Of a DNA stretch of 64,000 nucleotides, positions 52,589 through 62,480 are shown in pieces (the first letter of the stretch is position 1; the number at the start of each line of letters is the position of its first letter). This stretch comes from Rhodocyclaceae bacterium (GTDB lineage: Bacteria; Pseudomonadota; Gammaproteobacteria; Burkholderiales; CAIKXV01), in the NCBI GenBank assembly GCA_020248265.1, contig JADCHX010000008.1:62001-126000 (forward strand). The letters run 5' to 3'. The translations under genes were made by a program, and so were the position numbers. The notes under the pieces are model-generated. The model was not told where the DNA came from. It worked only from the letters and a program-made list of their open reading frames with translations, and did not search any database.

Positions 52589-53712
52589 CGATCCCCGGTC
52601 TGGCCTGAGGTTGGTGGAGTACCTGCCCCGGGCGAGGCCCGGCGGTCGGTGTCGGTGTAGGGCACGCGGATGCTCACCTCGTAGCGGCCTTCATGCTCCC
52701 GGATGCGCATGCGCGCCTCGGCGTCGAAGAACAACTGCAGGCGTTCCCGGATGTTGTCGACCGCGATGCGGTTGCCTTGCTTGCGCTCGCCGCCCGCCGG
52801 CACCGGATTGGACAGCAGCGTGTGCACTTCGTTTCCGGCGCGAAAGATCCGGATCACTACGGTCCCGGTCGCCATCGATGGTTCGATGCCGTGATAGACC
52901 GCGTTCTCGAGCAGGGGCTGGAGGATCAGCGTCGGCAGGCGAGCCTCGCCCGGCATCTGCTGGATGTCCCACTCGACGCGCAGCCGGTCGCCGAGGCGCA
53001 CCGACTCGATCGCGAGGTACTGCCGTGCGAGCTCCACTTCGCTGGCGAAGGTCGACAACGCGCGGCTGTCGGCCATCAATGCCCTGAACAGGTCCGCGAG
53101 GTCTTCCAGCACGTGCTCCGCCCGTCGGGGATCGGCACGGATCAACGACAGCACGGCGTTCAGGCTGTTGAACAGGAAGTGCGGCTGGATGCGCGCCTGC
53201 AGCGCCTGCAGCCGCGCCTCGACCAGTGCCGGCGACAGCGCGCGGCTGCGCAGGTCGAACCATGCGAGCAGCATGCAGACGGTGATGATCGTGCAGAACA
53301 GGTGGCGCGGCAGCGTGTCGCCGACAGGGCCCATCATCCCCCCGTCCAGCAGGTTGAATGCCGCGGTCACGCCCATCGCGGTCAGCAGTACCGCCGCCAC
53401 GCCGAACTCGTAGCGGACACGGTCGAGCAGGGGCTGCGCGGCGGCGAGGATCAGCAGCGTGAGGAACATTGCCGGCTGCACCAGCGCGGAGACCTCGATC
53501 AGCGTCTCGCCCATCGCCGACAAGGTCTGCGTCTTGAGCAGCGCGGCCACGAGGGAGGCGGCATTGACACCGAGCAGGATGCGCAACAGCACGCCGAGGT
53601 TGCGGAAGTCGGGCAGCTGGGCCCCGCTGCGCGCGGTGCCCGAGGCATGGCGCGCAGCCTCCGTCCGGGCAGGGGGGGCGGGGTTTTCGCCTATACTCGA
53701 ACGGCCTTCCAT
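52585..53712 (-). CDS. algZ: Sensor histidine kinase (AlgZ/LytS-type, His_kinase domain)
   Basis: About 375 residues. Several hydrophobic helices (residues about 40-150) are followed by the LytS-type phospho-acceptor motif [19 protein letters not shown]. An ATPase domain follows with the N-box-like [18 protein letters not shown] and a late [13 protein letters not shown]. It presumably phosphorylates the downstream AlgR. The signal is unknown. The start is 30 bp from the divergent argH start, so their promoters overlap each other's coding sequence. SD is weak. Confidence 0.87.
   Translation of the reverse strand: MEGRSSIGENPAPPARTEAARHASGTARSGAQLPDFRNLGVLLRILLGVNAASLVAALLKTQTLSAMGETLIEVSALVQPAMFLTLLILAAAQPLLDRVRYEFGVAAVLLTAMGVTAAFNLLDGGMMGPVGDTLPRHLFCTIITVCMLLAWFDLRSRALSPALVEARLQALQARIQPHFLFNSLNAVLSLIRADPRRAEHVLEDLADLFRALMADSRALSTFASEVELARQYLAIESVRLGDRLRVEWDIQQMPGEARLPTLILQPLLENAVYHGIEPSMATGTVVIRIFRAGNEVHTLLSNPVPAGGERKQGNRIAVDNIRERLQLFFDAEARMRIREHEGRYEVSIRVPYTDTDRRASPGAGTPPTSGQTGDR
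53692..53697 (+). promoter_or_regulatory. Putative -10 element for argH
   Basis: CTATACT includes TATACT (53692-53697), 45 bases before the argH ATG and inside the 5' end of the divergent algZ. No good -35 is seen in the G-run upstream. Prediction only. Confidence 0.3.
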
Positions 53713-53742
53713 CCTTCTATTGTCGACGCCAGACTGCGCCCG

Positions 53743-55206
53743 ATGCAACCCGAGATTCCAGACACACCCGGCGCCGTCCAGCCTGCAAACCAGGCGGGCC
53801 TTGCTCCCGCGCGAGACACGATCGGCGGCATCAGCGGTGGCAGCAGCTGGTCCGGTCGATTCGACGAGCCGGTATCGGAACTGGTCAAGCGCTACACCGC
53901 TTCGGTCGACTTCGACAAGCGACTTGCCGAGTACGACATCCAGGGCTCGCTCGCGCATGCACGGATGCTCGCCGGCTGCGGCATCCTGTCGGCGCACGAC
54001 CTCGCCGACATCGAGCGCGGGATGGCGCAGATCCTCGACGAGGTGCGGTCTGGCCGGTTCACCTGGCGCCTCGACCTCGAGGATGTGCACCTCAACATCG
54101 AACGCCGACTGACCGAACTGGTCGGCGATGCCGGCAAGCGGCTGCATACCGGCCGCTCGCGCAACGACCAGGTCGCCACGGATGTCCGGCTGTGGCTGCG
54201 CGCGTCGATCGATGCGATCGACGGTGCACTGCGTGCGATGCAGTCCGCGCTGCTCGGGCTTGCCACGCAGCATGTCGAGACGGCGATGCCCGGCTTCACG
54301 CACCTGCAGGTCGCGCAGCCGGTCTCGTTCGCGCACCACCTCATGGCGTATTTCGAGATGCTCGCGCGCGACCGCGAGCGTTTCGCCGACTGCCGCAAGC
54401 GGGTGAACCGCCTGCCGCTCGGCGCGGCTGCGCTGGCCGGCACCAGCTTCCCGATCGACCGCGAGCGGGTCGCGCGCGAGCTCGGCTTCGATTCGATCTG
54501 CGCGAACTCGCTCGACGCCGTATCCGATCGCGACTTCGCGATCGAGTTCTGCGCCGCCGCTTCCCTGACGATGACACACCTGTCGCGATTTTCCGAGGAA
54601 CTGATCCTCTGGATGAGCCCGCGCTTCTCGTTCATCGACCTCGCGGACCGCTTCTGCACGGGCTCGTCGATCATGCCGCAGAAGAAGAACCCGGATGTGC
54701 CGGAGCTGGTGCGCGGCAAGGTCGGCCGGGTCAACGGCCACCTGGTGGCGCTGCTCACCCTGATGAAGGGCCAGCCGCTCGCGTACAACAAGGACAACCA
54801 GGAAGACAAGGAGCCGCTGTTCGACACCGTCGACACGCTGCTGATGACGCTGACCATCTACGCCGACATGGTCGGCGGCATCCGGGTCAAGCCCGATGCC
54901 ATGCGCGAGGCACTGAAGCAGGGGTTCGCCACCGCCACCGACCTCGCCGATTACCTGGTGCGCAAGGGCGTACCGTTCCGCGATGCGCACGAGGCGGTCG
55001 CGCGCGCGGTGCGCCATGCGGAGCAGGCTGGCTGTGATCTGCCCGACCTGCCGCTGGCCGACCTGCAGGCGTTCTCGCCGGCGATCGGCGAAGACGTCTA
55101 TGCCGTGCTCACCGTCGAAGGCTCGATGGCGAGCCGCAGCCATGCCGGCGGCACCGCGCCATCGGCAGTGCGTGCGGCGCTGGCCGCGGCACGCAACCGG
55201 ATCTGA
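53743..55206 (+). CDS. argH: Argininosuccinate lyase
   Basis: 487 codons. The fumarase/aspartase-superfamily signature [12 protein letters not shown] contains the catalytic Ser. [30 protein letters not shown] and [13 protein letters not shown] are also conserved. It splits argininosuccinate into arginine and fumarate, the last step of arginine synthesis. A Pro/Ala-rich N-terminal extension of about 30 residues precedes the usual start; no alternative start codon fits. It is convergent with the phnC-like gene and abuts its stop directly. Confidence 0.95.
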   Translation: MQPEIPDTPGAVQPANQAGLAPARDTIGGISGGSSWSGRFDEPVSELVKRYTASVDFDKRLAEYDIQGSLAHARMLAGCGILSAHDLADIERGMAQILDEVRSGRFTWRLDLEDVHLNIERRLTELVGDAGKRLHTGRSRNDQVATDVRLWLRASIDAIDGALRAMQSALLGLATQHVETAMPGFTHLQVAQPVSFAHHLMAYFEMLARDRERFADCRKRVNRLPLGAAALAGTSFPIDRERVARELGFDSICANSLDAVSDRDFAIEFCAAASLTMTHLSRFSEELILWMSPRFSFIDLADRFCTGSSIMPQKKNPDVPELVRGKVGRVNGHLVALLTLMKGQPLAYNKDNQEDKEPLFDTVDTLLMTLTIYADMVGGIRVKPDAMREALKQGFATATDLADYLVRKGVPFRDAHEAVARAVRHAEQAGCDLPDLPLADLQAFSPAIGEDVYAVLTVEGSMASRSHAGGTAPSAVRAALAAARNRI

Positions 55207-55926
55207 TCAGCGGTAGACCGCGGCCAGCGCTGCAGCATCCAGCGCGGAGGACGGCGCGTCGAGCACCACGCGCCCGCTGCGCAGGGCCACCACCCGGTCG
55301 GCATGCTCGAGTGCCAGCGAGGGCTGGTGCAGGCTGCAGACCACCGCAGCCTGCCGCTCGCGGCAGCAGTCGCGCAGCAGGCGCAGCACGGTCGCGCCAG
55401 CCTCCGGGTCGAGGCTGGCGACTGGCTCGTCGGCCAGCAGCACCGCCGGCTGCTGGGCGAGCGCGCGTGCCAGTGCGATCCGCTGGCGCTCCCCGCCCGA
55501 CATCGTGTCCACGCGCCGCGCGGCATGCGACAGCAGCCCGACCCGGTCGAGGCAGTCGATCGCGAGCAGCCGGTCATCCCGGTTGAACCGGCGCAGCCAG
55601 CCACGCCAGCGCGGGTTGTATCCGAGGCGGCCAGCCAGGACGTTGTCCAGCGCCGACAGCCGATCGATCAGCACGTGCGACTGGAACACCATCGCGATCG
55701 TGCGCCGGTCGCCGCTGCCCGGGGAGCGCACGGCGCCCTGGTCGAAGGCAAGCAGGCCAGCGGCGCCGCGCAGCAACGTGGTCTTGCCCGACCCGCTGGC
55801 GCCCAGCAGTGCGATGAATTCGCCTGGCGCGCAGGAGAAGCTCACATCGTCGAGCGCTGCATGGTCGCCGTAGCGATGACCGACGCGGTCGAAGGCGAGG
55901 GCTGGAGCCAGGAATCGATCGTTCAT
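55207..55926 (-). CDS. phnC: Phosphonate-type ABC transporter ATP-binding protein
   Basis: 239 residues. Walker A GASGSGKTT near residue 43, signature MSGGERQRIALARAL, Walker B VLLADEPVASLDPEAG and the switch His in CSLHQPSLA. Sequence and order (ATPase, permease, binding protein) fit PhnCED, importers of phosphonates or phosphite. Its start overlaps the permease stop (ATGA). No C-P lyase or phosphite dehydrogenase genes are in the window, so the substrate is open. Confidence 0.82.
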   Translation of the reverse strand: MNDRFLAPALAFDRVGHRYGDHAALDDVSFSCAPGEFIALLGASGSGKTTLLRGAAGLLAFDQGAVRSPGSGDRRTIAMVFQSHVLIDRLSALDNVLAGRLGYNPRWRGWLRRFNRDDRLLAIDCLDRVGLLSHAARRVDTMSGGERQRIALARALAQQPAVLLADEPVASLDPEAGATVLRLLRDCCRERQAAVVCSLHQPSLALEHADRVVALRSGRVVLDAPSSALDAAALAAVYR

Positions 55927-56774
55927 TTCAGCCGCGCCCGCAACGCGCCACTCGCCTGGTCGATCACGGTGACCACCAGCAGCATCACCGCCAGGATCGT
56001 GGCCAGCCGCGCGAAGTCGAGCAGGTCCATGCTGTTCTTCAATTCCTGGCCGATACCGCCGGCACCGACCACGCCCAGCACCATCGAGGCACGCACGTTG
56101 AACTCGAACAGGTACAGCGCGGTCGAGGCCGTGACCGGCGCGAGCTGGGGTACCAGTGCATAGACCAGCGCGGTGGAGCGCGTCGCACCGGTGGTACGCA
56201 TCGCCTCGACAGTATCGAGCGATGCGCTCTCGACATGGTCGGCGAACAGCTTGGCCGCGCTGCCCCAGGTATGCAGGGCGACGCCGAGCATGCCGGCGAA
56301 CGGACCCAGGCCCACCGCCGCGACCAGGATCAACGCGAACACGAAGGAATCTATGCCGCGCAATGCATTGAGCAGCCAGCGTACCGGATGGTAGGCCCAG
56401 CGCAGCGGCGTGATGTTCCGGCTGGCGAATACCGCGGTGGGCAGCGCCAGCAGCACCGCGATCGTGGTACCCAGTGCCGCGATGGCGATTGTCTCGGCGG
56501 TGCGCAGCAGGATCACCGGCAGCTCGCCGATCGCGGGTGGCCAGGCCTGGCTGATCCAGAATGCGAGCTTCGGTAGCCCTTCGAACAGCCGCAGCAGGTC
56601 GACCCGGGCGAGCCATGCGCACAATGCATAGAAACCGATGATGCCGGCGGCAAGCAGGGTGAGCTTCAGCCAGCGCCAGCCTCCGCGCGATCGTGCCTCC
56701 AGCGCATCGCAGGCGGCGGCTACATTGGGAGAGATGGGGCGCGCAGGTTGCGGTGTCGGCGGCCGGGATGGCAT
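55923..56774 (-). CDS. phnE: Phosphonate-type ABC transporter permease
   Basis: 283 codons with about six hydrophobic helices. The inner-membrane permease motif region GATRSTALVYALVPQLAPV matches the EAA loop that contacts the ATPase. FEFNVRASMVLGVVGAGGIGQEL is typical of PhnE. It begins 7 bp after the phnD stop and ends overlapping phnC, so phnD-phnE-phnC is one operon. Confidence 0.84.
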   Translation of the reverse strand: MPSRPPTPQPARPISPNVAAACDALEARSRGGWRWLKLTLLAAGIIGFYALCAWLARVDLLRLFEGLPKLAFWISQAWPPAIGELPVILLRTAETIAIAALGTTIAVLLALPTAVFASRNITPLRWAYHPVRWLLNALRGIDSFVFALILVAAVGLGPFAGMLGVALHTWGSAAKLFADHVESASLDTVEAMRTTGATRSTALVYALVPQLAPVTASTALYLFEFNVRASMVLGVVGAGGIGQELKNSMDLLDFARLATILAVMLLVVTVIDQASGALRARLK

Positions 56775-56781
56775 GGCTGTT

Positions 56782-57687
56782 TCAGGCCGCCAGCTTCTTC
56801 AGGCGCCCGACCGCGATGCCCGCGCGTTCGATGGTGGCATATGTTGCATGCGTGGCCGGACTGAAGCCGGTGTAGCGGGCAGGCAGCAGCGCCCTGGCCT
56901 CCGCCGGCCCGATCGCCGCCAGCACGGCCCTGATCCTGTCCGCATCGGTGGCCGGCATTGCCTTCGACACCGCGATCGCATCGTTCGGCAGGTCGGGCGA
57001 GGTCCAGACGATGCGAGTCTGCTCGGGCCGGATGCGGCCCGAGGCGATCATCGCATTGCGGTTACGGTCGAAGTCGGTGGCGAGGTCGACCTGGCCCGAG
57101 GCAACCGCGATCTGGTTGCCGGGGTGGGATGCGCCTTCGTTGTACTTCCAGAACGTCTTCGGGTCGATCTTCCAGACTTCGCGCGCGAAGTAGGTCGGCA
57201 CCAGCCAGCCGGAAGTCGAACCGGAGTCCGCGAACGACATCGACAGCCCGCGCGTGTCGTCCGGGAAGGTCGTGATCGGCAGGCCGGGCCGCGCGACGAT
57301 GATCGCGTTGTAGACCGGGCGATCGTCGTAGCGCACGGTGGCGATCGCCTGGCAACCGGACGCGTGGTGCGCCAGCACGTAGCCCCACGGGCCCATCCAT
57401 GCGGCATCGAGGTTGCCGGTGGCCATCGCCACGGCGAGGCCGGCCCAGTCGGTGGTGACGTCCAGTGTGTGCTCCGATGCGCCGAGCTGCTTCGCCAGGT
57501 GCGCGAACAGCGGCGCGAACGCGCGGCGCGAGTCGTCGGGCGTCGGCAGGAAAGGTCCCACCCCGAAACGCAGGCGCCGGCGAGGCTGGGCGGACGCCCG
57601 ATGCGCAAGCGTGGCCGTCGAGCCGGCGGCGAGCGCGGCAAGGGTGTGCAGCAAGCGGCGGCGGCCACCGGCGGTATCGATCATCAT
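56782..57687 (-). CDS. phnD: Phosphonate-type periplasmic binding protein
   Basis: About 301 residues. A Tat-like or Sec signal (GGRRRLLHTLAALAAGSTATLAHRASA) is followed by a PhnD-type fold: LRFGVGPFLPTPDDSRRAFAPL, DAAWMGPWGYVLAH, FADSGSTSGWLVPTYF and ASGQVDLATDFDRNRN. It delivers the ligand to PhnE. The start is one of two adjacent ATGs; the longer frame to 57756 lacks signal-peptide character. It is divergent from the metallophosphoesterase gene, with about 116 bp between starts. Confidence 0.8.
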   Translation of the reverse strand: MMIDTAGGRRRLLHTLAALAAGSTATLAHRASAQPRRRLRFGVGPFLPTPDDSRRAFAPLFAHLAKQLGASEHTLDVTTDWAGLAVAMATGNLDAAWMGPWGYVLAHHASGCQAIATVRYDDRPVYNAIIVARPGLPITTFPDDTRGLSMSFADSGSTSGWLVPTYFAREVWKIDPKTFWKYNEGASHPGNQIAVASGQVDLATDFDRNRNAMIASGRIRPEQTRIVWTSPDLPNDAIAVSKAMPATDADRIRAVLAAIGPAEARALLPARYTGFSPATHATYATIERAGIAVGRLKKLAA

Positions 57688-57803
57688 GGGGAAGGTTGGG
57701 TCATGTTTCAGGCTGGATCGCGGCAGATCGCGCCGGCTCGTCCGGCTGCGCATCATGATACGTGGCCCCCGGCTGGCGGATGCATCGGGTAGGATGCCCA
57801 GGC

Positions 57804-58853
57804 ATGGATACCGCTGCTGCAGAAGCGAATGTCACCGGCGCCACCGAGTCGACCGCCCCCGGCCGCATCTGTCCGATCGCCTATCGTTATCTGCCAGCGG
57901 TCTTTGCGCAATCCGCCAGCATCCAGGCGCGCGTGCTTTACGTGATCGGCGGTCTGTACGGCAATCCGTTCGCACTGGATGCGGTCGAGGCGCTCGCGGC
58001 GGCCGAGGCCGAGCCGCCAGTGCTGCTGTTCAACGGCGACTTCCACTGGTTCGACACGGATGCCGCTACCTTTGCATCGATCGACGAGCGGGTATCCCGT
58101 CATCCTGCGCTGCGCGGCAATGTCGAAACGGAGCTGGCCGGCGAAGATGGCGGCGCGGGCTGCGGGTGCGCCTACCCGGACTCGGTCGGTACCGAGGACG
58201 TCGAGCGATCGAACCGCATCCTTCGGCGTTTGCGTAGAACCGCCCTCGAGTTTCCGCAGGTGCGCGATCGGCTCGCCGCATTGCCGAGGTTCGTGGTCGC
58301 GGAGGTCGGCGCACGGCGCATCGCAGTCGTGCACGGAGACCTGCAGTCACTGTCCGGCTGGTCGCTTTCGGAAGAAAGCCTGCGCGATCCGCTGAACTGC
58401 CGCGCGATGGCCGATATCGCGCGTGGCGCGGCGATCGACATCGTCGCCAGCACCCATACCTGCCTGCCGGTCGTGCAGTGGCTGCATGCGCAGTCCGGCG
58501 CGCCGGTTCTGGCCATCAACAACGGTGCGGCTGGCATGCCGAACTTTCGGGGTGAAACCGGCGGGCTGATCACTCGCATCTCGGTTCGTCCACCGCCGTT
58601 CGCGGCGCGCTACGGCACGCGGCTGTGCGGCACCGCGCCCGCGGGGGGCAAAGAGAACCAGGGGGAAGATGGCGTCCACGTACACGCGGTCGACCTGCAC
58701 TGGCCCGCGGACGCATGGATGCGACATTTCCGCCAGGCCTGGCCGGAGGGCAGCGATGCGCACCGGTCGTACTGGCAGCGCATCGTGCACGGACCGGCGT
58801 TCGATCCGGCACAGGCCGACCGACTTGCAGTCAGCCAGAACGGGCCCGCCTGA
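57804..58853 (+). CDS. Metallophosphoesterase-like protein
   Basis: About 349 residues. Calcineurin-like metal motifs are recognisable but spaced unusually: VLYVIGGLYGNPFALDAV, LFNGDFHWFDTD, RGNVETEL, AVVHGDLQSLSGW and STHTCLPVVQW. The first and last are variant forms of the D-x-H and G-H-T motifs. It probably hydrolyses a phosphoester; the location is cytoplasmic (no signal peptide). Its divergent placement opposite phnD may reflect a link with phosphorus supply. Substrate unknown. Confidence 0.7.
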   Translation: MDTAAAEANVTGATESTAPGRICPIAYRYLPAVFAQSASIQARVLYVIGGLYGNPFALDAVEALAAAEAEPPVLLFNGDFHWFDTDAATFASIDERVSRHPALRGNVETELAGEDGGAGCGCAYPDSVGTEDVERSNRILRRLRRTALEFPQVRDRLAALPRFVVAEVGARRIAVVHGDLQSLSGWSLSEESLRDPLNCRAMADIARGAAIDIVASTHTCLPVVQWLHAQSGAPVLAINNGAAGMPNFRGETGGLITRISVRPPPFAARYGTRLCGTAPAGGKENQGEDGVHVHAVDLHWPADAWMRHFRQAWPEGSDAHRSYWQRIVHGPAFDPAQADRLAVSQNGPA

Positions 58854-58896
58854 TCGTCGAAGGACATCCCGGAGACCTGCCGGATCGCGGGGTGGA

Positions 58897-59760
58897 TCAG
58901 TGGCGCATTCGCCCGCCGGTGATGCGCTCATGGCCGGCCAGGTCACGGTCGCTGAATACCTCGGTGAAGCCATGTCCTGTCAGCAGCTCGCGCACGCCCG
59001 GCCCCTGGTCATGGCCGTGTTCGAGGATCAGCCAGCCGCCGTCGGCGAGGGCGGCTGGCGCCTGCACGATGATCTTGCGCACGGCCGCCAGTGCGTCGTC
59101 GCCCGGCGTCAGTGCCGAGCGCGGCTCGAAACGCAGGTCGCCCTGGTCGAGGTGGGCATCGGCCGCGGCGATGTAGGGCGGGTTGCCGACGATCATCGCC
59201 AGCCGCTTTCCTTCGATGCCCTGCAGCCAGTCGCCGATCACGAAGTCGATATTGGTGCATCCGAGAGCGGCGGCGTTGCGGCGGGCGACATCGATCGCGT
59301 CTGCCGACGCATCGATCGCCAGCACGTATGCCTGGGGATGCTCCAGCGCCAGCGTGATGCCGACGCAGCCGCTGCCAGTGCCGAGGTCGACCACTTCGGG
59401 CCGGCCTTGCACCGGCAGGCGCGACAATGCCGCATCGACCAGGCCTTCGGTCTCGGGTCGCGGGATCAGCACTGCGGGCGTGACGGCGAACTCACGGCTG
59501 TAGAACTCGCGTTCGCCCAGCAGGTAGGCGATCGGTTCACCGGCGGCGCGCCGCTCGATCAGCGATTCGAAGCGCATCCGGTCGACGGGGCCGAGCTGGC
59601 GGCCGGGATAGGACACGATCTGCGCGAAGGTCGCCCCGGTCACGTGCTGCAGCAGCAGCCGCGCGTCGACCGCATCCAGCGAATGGCCACGCAAGGCGAG
59701 GGTCAGCGCGTCGCTGTAGGTCAGCGAGGGGAACGAGGACGAAGCCGGGTAACTGGACAT
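58897..59760 (-). CDS. prmC: Release-factor glutamine methyltransferase
   Basis: 287 residues. The SAM motif VVDLGTGSGCVGITLAL and the catalytic NPPY in MIVGNPPYIAA are both present. PFAM-typical IPRPETEGLVDAAL precedes them. PrmC methylates the Gln of the GGQ motif in release factors. It starts two bases after prfA, its substrate gene, in the classical hemA-prfA-prmC order. Confidence 0.94.
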   Translation of the reverse strand: MSSYPASSSFPSLTYSDALTLALRGHSLDAVDARLLLQHVTGATFAQIVSYPGRQLGPVDRMRFESLIERRAAGEPIAYLLGEREFYSREFAVTPAVLIPRPETEGLVDAALSRLPVQGRPEVVDLGTGSGCVGITLALEHPQAYVLAIDASADAIDVARRNAAALGCTNIDFVIGDWLQGIEGKRLAMIVGNPPYIAAADAHLDQGDLRFEPRSALTPGDDALAAVRKIIVQAPAALADGGWLILEHGHDQGPGVRELLTGHGFTEVFSDRDLAGHERITGGRMRH

Positions 59761-59762
59761 GG

Positions 59763-60845
59763 TCAGGCGGCCTCCGACATGGCGGCGAGCTGCTCTGCCT
59801 GGTGCTCGGCGACCAGCGCCGACACGAGCGGCGCAATGTCGCCGTCCATGATCTGGTCGATCTTGTACAAAGTGAGGTTGATCCGGTGGTCGGTGACGCG
59901 TCCCTGCGGAAAATTGTAGGTGCGGATGCGCTCGGACCGGTCGCCGCTGCCGACGAGCGATTTGCGTTCTGCCGCCTGCTTCGCCTGCTGCGAGCGCACC
60001 TGTACGTCCTTGATGCGCGCGGCGAGCACCGACATGGCCTGGGCCTTGTTCCGGTGCTGCGACCGGTCGTCCTGGCATTCCACCACGATACCGGTCGGCA
60101 GGTGGGTGATGCGCACGGCCGAGTCGGTCTTGTTGATGTGTTGTCCGCCGGCGCCCGAAGCCCGGTAGGTATCGATGCGCAGCTCGGACGGATTGAGCAC
60201 GACATCGCTCACCTCGTCCGCCTCGGGCAGCACGGCGACCGTGCAGGCCGAGGTGTGGATGCGACCCTGCGTTTCCGTCGCGGGCACGCGCTGCACCCGG
60301 TGCCCGCCCGACTCGAACTTCAGCTTCGAATAGGCGCCGTGGCCGATGATCTTGGCGATCACTTCCTTGTAGCCGCCGAGCTCGGCGGCATTCTGCGAGA
60401 TGACCTCGACCTTCCAGCCGCTGCGTTCGGCATAGCGCACGTACATCCGGAACAGGTCGCCGGCGAACAGTGCTGACTCGTCGCCGCCGGTACCCGCGCG
60501 CACCTCCAGGAACAGGTTGCGCTCGTCGTTGGGATCCTTCGGCAGCAGGGCCTGCTGCAGCTCCTGCTCGAGTACGGTGAGGCGCTCGCGGCCCTCGCGC
60601 AGTTCGGTCTCGGCCAGTTCGCGCATGTCGGGGTCGGACAGCAGCGCCTCGGCCTCGAGCAGCGACTGGCCGACCGCACCGTGCTGACGGTAGAGGTCGA
60701 CCACGACTTCGAGTTCCGAGCGCTCGCGCGTCAGTCGGCGGTACTGGTCGAGGTTGTCCGTCGCGTCTGCGCGACCGAGGATCGCATTGACCTCGTCGAG
60801 CCGATCGGCGAGCTGCGCGAGCTTGGCAGCGATGCTCGGGTTCAT
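59763..60845 (-). CDS. prfA: Peptide chain release factor 1
   Basis: 360 codons, the usual length. [22 protein letters not shown] carries the GGQ that triggers peptidyl-tRNA hydrolysis. The codon-recognition loop with P-x-T (VPATETQGR) identifies RF1 rather than RF2. It terminates at UAA/UAG codons. It lies 10 bp after hemA and 2 bp before prmC. Confidence 0.95.
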   Translation of the reverse strand: MNPSIAAKLAQLADRLDEVNAILGRADATDNLDQYRRLTRERSELEVVVDLYRQHGAVGQSLLEAEALLSDPDMRELAETELREGRERLTVLEQELQQALLPKDPNDERNLFLEVRAGTGGDESALFAGDLFRMYVRYAERSGWKVEVISQNAAELGGYKEVIAKIIGHGAYSKLKFESGGHRVQRVPATETQGRIHTSACTVAVLPEADEVSDVVLNPSELRIDTYRASGAGGQHINKTDSAVRITHLPTGIVVECQDDRSQHRNKAQAMSVLAARIKDVQVRSQQAKQAAERKSLVGSGDRSERIRTYNFPQGRVTDHRINLTLYKIDQIMDGDIAPLVSALVAEHQAEQLAAMSEAA

Positions 60846-60855
60846 CGAGGTGCCG

Positions 60856-62109
60856 CTACGAGCGGTCGCCGGCGCGCACGCGTCCCGACAGCAGTTGGGC
60901 GAGTTCGTCGCGGCTGCCCTCGCCGAGGTTGTTCAGTGCGTGCGACGGTGCATGCAGGAGCTTGTTGGTCAGCGATCGCGACAGGCGATCGATCACCAGC
61001 TTCGGGTCGTCGCCCAGCGTCAGCCGCCGTATCGCCTGCTCGACCTCGCGCTGGCGCGACCGTTCGGCCTCGTCGCGCAGCGCGCGGATGGTGGGCACCA
61101 GTTCGCGCGTCGATACCCAGTGCATGAAGTCGGATACGCCCAGCGAGATGATCGCTTCGGCATCGTGGACGGCGCCGGCGCGCGATTCGCGGCCCAGCTT
61201 GACGATCTCGCCCAGGTCATCGACGGTGTACAGGAACACGTCGTCCATGCGTGCAGCTTCGGCTTCGACGTCGCGCGGCACCGCCAGGTCGACGATGAAT
61301 ACCGGCTTGCGTCGCCGTGCCTTGAGCGTGCGTTCGAGCAGGCCCTTGCCGATGATCGGCAGCTGGCTCGCGGTGCAGGTGATGACGATGTCGTATTCGG
61401 GCAGGCGGTCGGGCAGGTCGGCCAGCCCCATCGCATTGCCGCCATGGCGTTCGGCCAGCAGCTGGCCACGGGCCTGGGTACGGTTGGCGAAGCTGACCAT
61501 GCGCGGCTTGCGTGCGCAGAAATGAGCGGCGCACAGCTCGATCATCTCGCCGGCGCCGATGAACAGCACGCGCTGCTCGGCGATCGACGGGAACAGGCGC
61601 TCGGCCAGCGCGACCGCGGCGGCCGCCATCGACACCGAGCTGCCGCCGATCTCGGTTTCGGAGCGTACCCGCTTCGCGATCGAGAACGTCCGCTGGAACA
61701 GCTTGTGCAGCAGCGAACCGAGGGTGCCGGCATTCTCGGCCGACCGCACGGCCTGCTTCAGCTGGCCGAGGATCTGCGGTTCGCCCAGCACCATCGAGTC
61801 GAGCCCGGCGGCAACCCTGAATGCATGGCGCGCCGCGTCCTGCGACGGCAGCGTGTAGACGTACGGCTTGAGCGTGTCGCGCTCGAGCTTGTGGTAGTCG
61901 GCCAGCCAGCCGGTCGCGTACTGCGGATCGTTCGTGCTGCAGTAGATCTCGGTCCGGTTGCAGGTCGAGAGTATCGCCGCTTCCGAGACGGGCCCGGTCT
62001 CGACCAGGTTGCGCAGCGCCTCGGGCATCGTTTCGCCGTTGAATGCGACCCGCTCGCGTACCTTGACCGGTGCGCTCTGGTGGTTGATGCCGACTGCGTA
62101 GAGTTGCAT
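60856..62109 (-). CDS. hemA: Glutamyl-tRNA reductase
   Basis: 417 residues from the ATG at 62109; an ATG 23 codons upstream (62178) would run through the regulatory boxes and is rejected. Catalytic Cys in [28 protein letters not shown], the NADPH site [17 protein letters not shown] and [12 protein letters not shown]. It makes glutamate-1-semialdehyde, the first step of tetrapyrrole (haem, bacteriochlorophyll) synthesis by the C5 route. Two TGT-N12-ACA boxes lie 51-94 bp upstream, suggesting control by a PpsR-type repressor. Confidence 0.95.
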   Translation of the reverse strand: MQLYAVGINHQSAPVKVRERVAFNGETMPEALRNLVETGPVSEAAILSTCNRTEIYCSTNDPQYATGWLADYHKLERDTLKPYVYTLPSQDAARHAFRVAAGLDSMVLGEPQILGQLKQAVRSAENAGTLGSLLHKLFQRTFSIAKRVRSETEIGGSSVSMAAAAVALAERLFPSIAEQRVLFIGAGEMIELCAAHFCARKPRMVSFANRTQARGQLLAERHGGNAMGLADLPDRLPEYDIVITCTASQLPIIGKGLLERTLKARRRKPVFIVDLAVPRDVEAEAARMDDVFLYTVDDLGEIVKLGRESRAGAVHDAEAIISLGVSDFMHWVSTRELVPTIRALRDEAERSRQREVEQAIRRLTLGDDPKLVIDRLSRSLTNKLLHAPSHALNNLGEGSRDELAQLLSGRVRAGDRS

Positions 62110-62159
62110 GAATCGGGAACCGGTTGGCGAGGGGGCGGGACGATCAGCAATGTCCGGCG

Positions 62160-62203
62160 TGTCAAGAGAAGTTAACACACCTCAGTGTCAATGGGAAAGT
62201 ACA
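62160..62203. promoter_or_regulatory. Tandem PpsR/CrtJ-type boxes upstream of hemA
   Basis: TGTCAAGAGAAGTTAACA (62160-62177) and TGTCAATGGGAAAGTACA (62186-62203) both fit TGT-N12-ACA and share TGTCAA. They are 26 bases apart start to start. On the hemA strand the second box contains TTGACA, a consensus -35. Paired boxes are the known arrangement for cooperative CrtJ/PpsR binding. Confidence 0.62.
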
Positions 62204-62297
62204 ACACCCGGAAATTCGTCGAGGCCGACGGTCGGAATGTCGTCGCAGGCTGGTGCCGGCTTCCCGCTGCGGTCCCGGCAGGGTACCCGGGCGGGCG

Positions 62298-62450
62298 CTA
62301 GAGGCAGGTGCCGCCCAGTGCTTCGAGGAACATCGCGACGCCGGTGACCTGCCAGGCAGCAAACGCGATCAGCCCGCCAGCGGCGAGCACCAGCAGGGCC
62401 GTGCGGTGCGGCACGACCGGGGCGATGGCGGAATCGGTGATCCTGTCCAT
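62298..62450 (-). CDS. Small predicted membrane protein (50 residues)
   Basis: 51 codons from ATG (62450) to TAG (62298). The N-terminus is polar, followed by the hydrophobic helix TALLVLAAGGLIAFAAW and the C-terminus EALGGTCL. TATACT on the same strand at 62457-62462 is only six bases before the ATG, which would give an almost leaderless message. It lies 30 bp after the MFS gene on the same strand. No family recognised. It could be a chance ORF, but third-position GC and the helix support it. Confidence 0.45.
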   Translation of the reverse strand: MDRITDSAIAPVVPHRTALLVLAAGGLIAFAAWQVTGVAMFLEALGGTCL

Positions 62451-62480
62451 CGCTACAGTATACAGCGGTGCTGCGGCGGC

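Noticed and set aside
62110-62178. Longer hemA N-terminus from the ATG at 62178
   Set aside because: The 23 extra residues are not like HemA, which starts [10 protein letters not shown], and would place the start inside the paired regulatory boxes.
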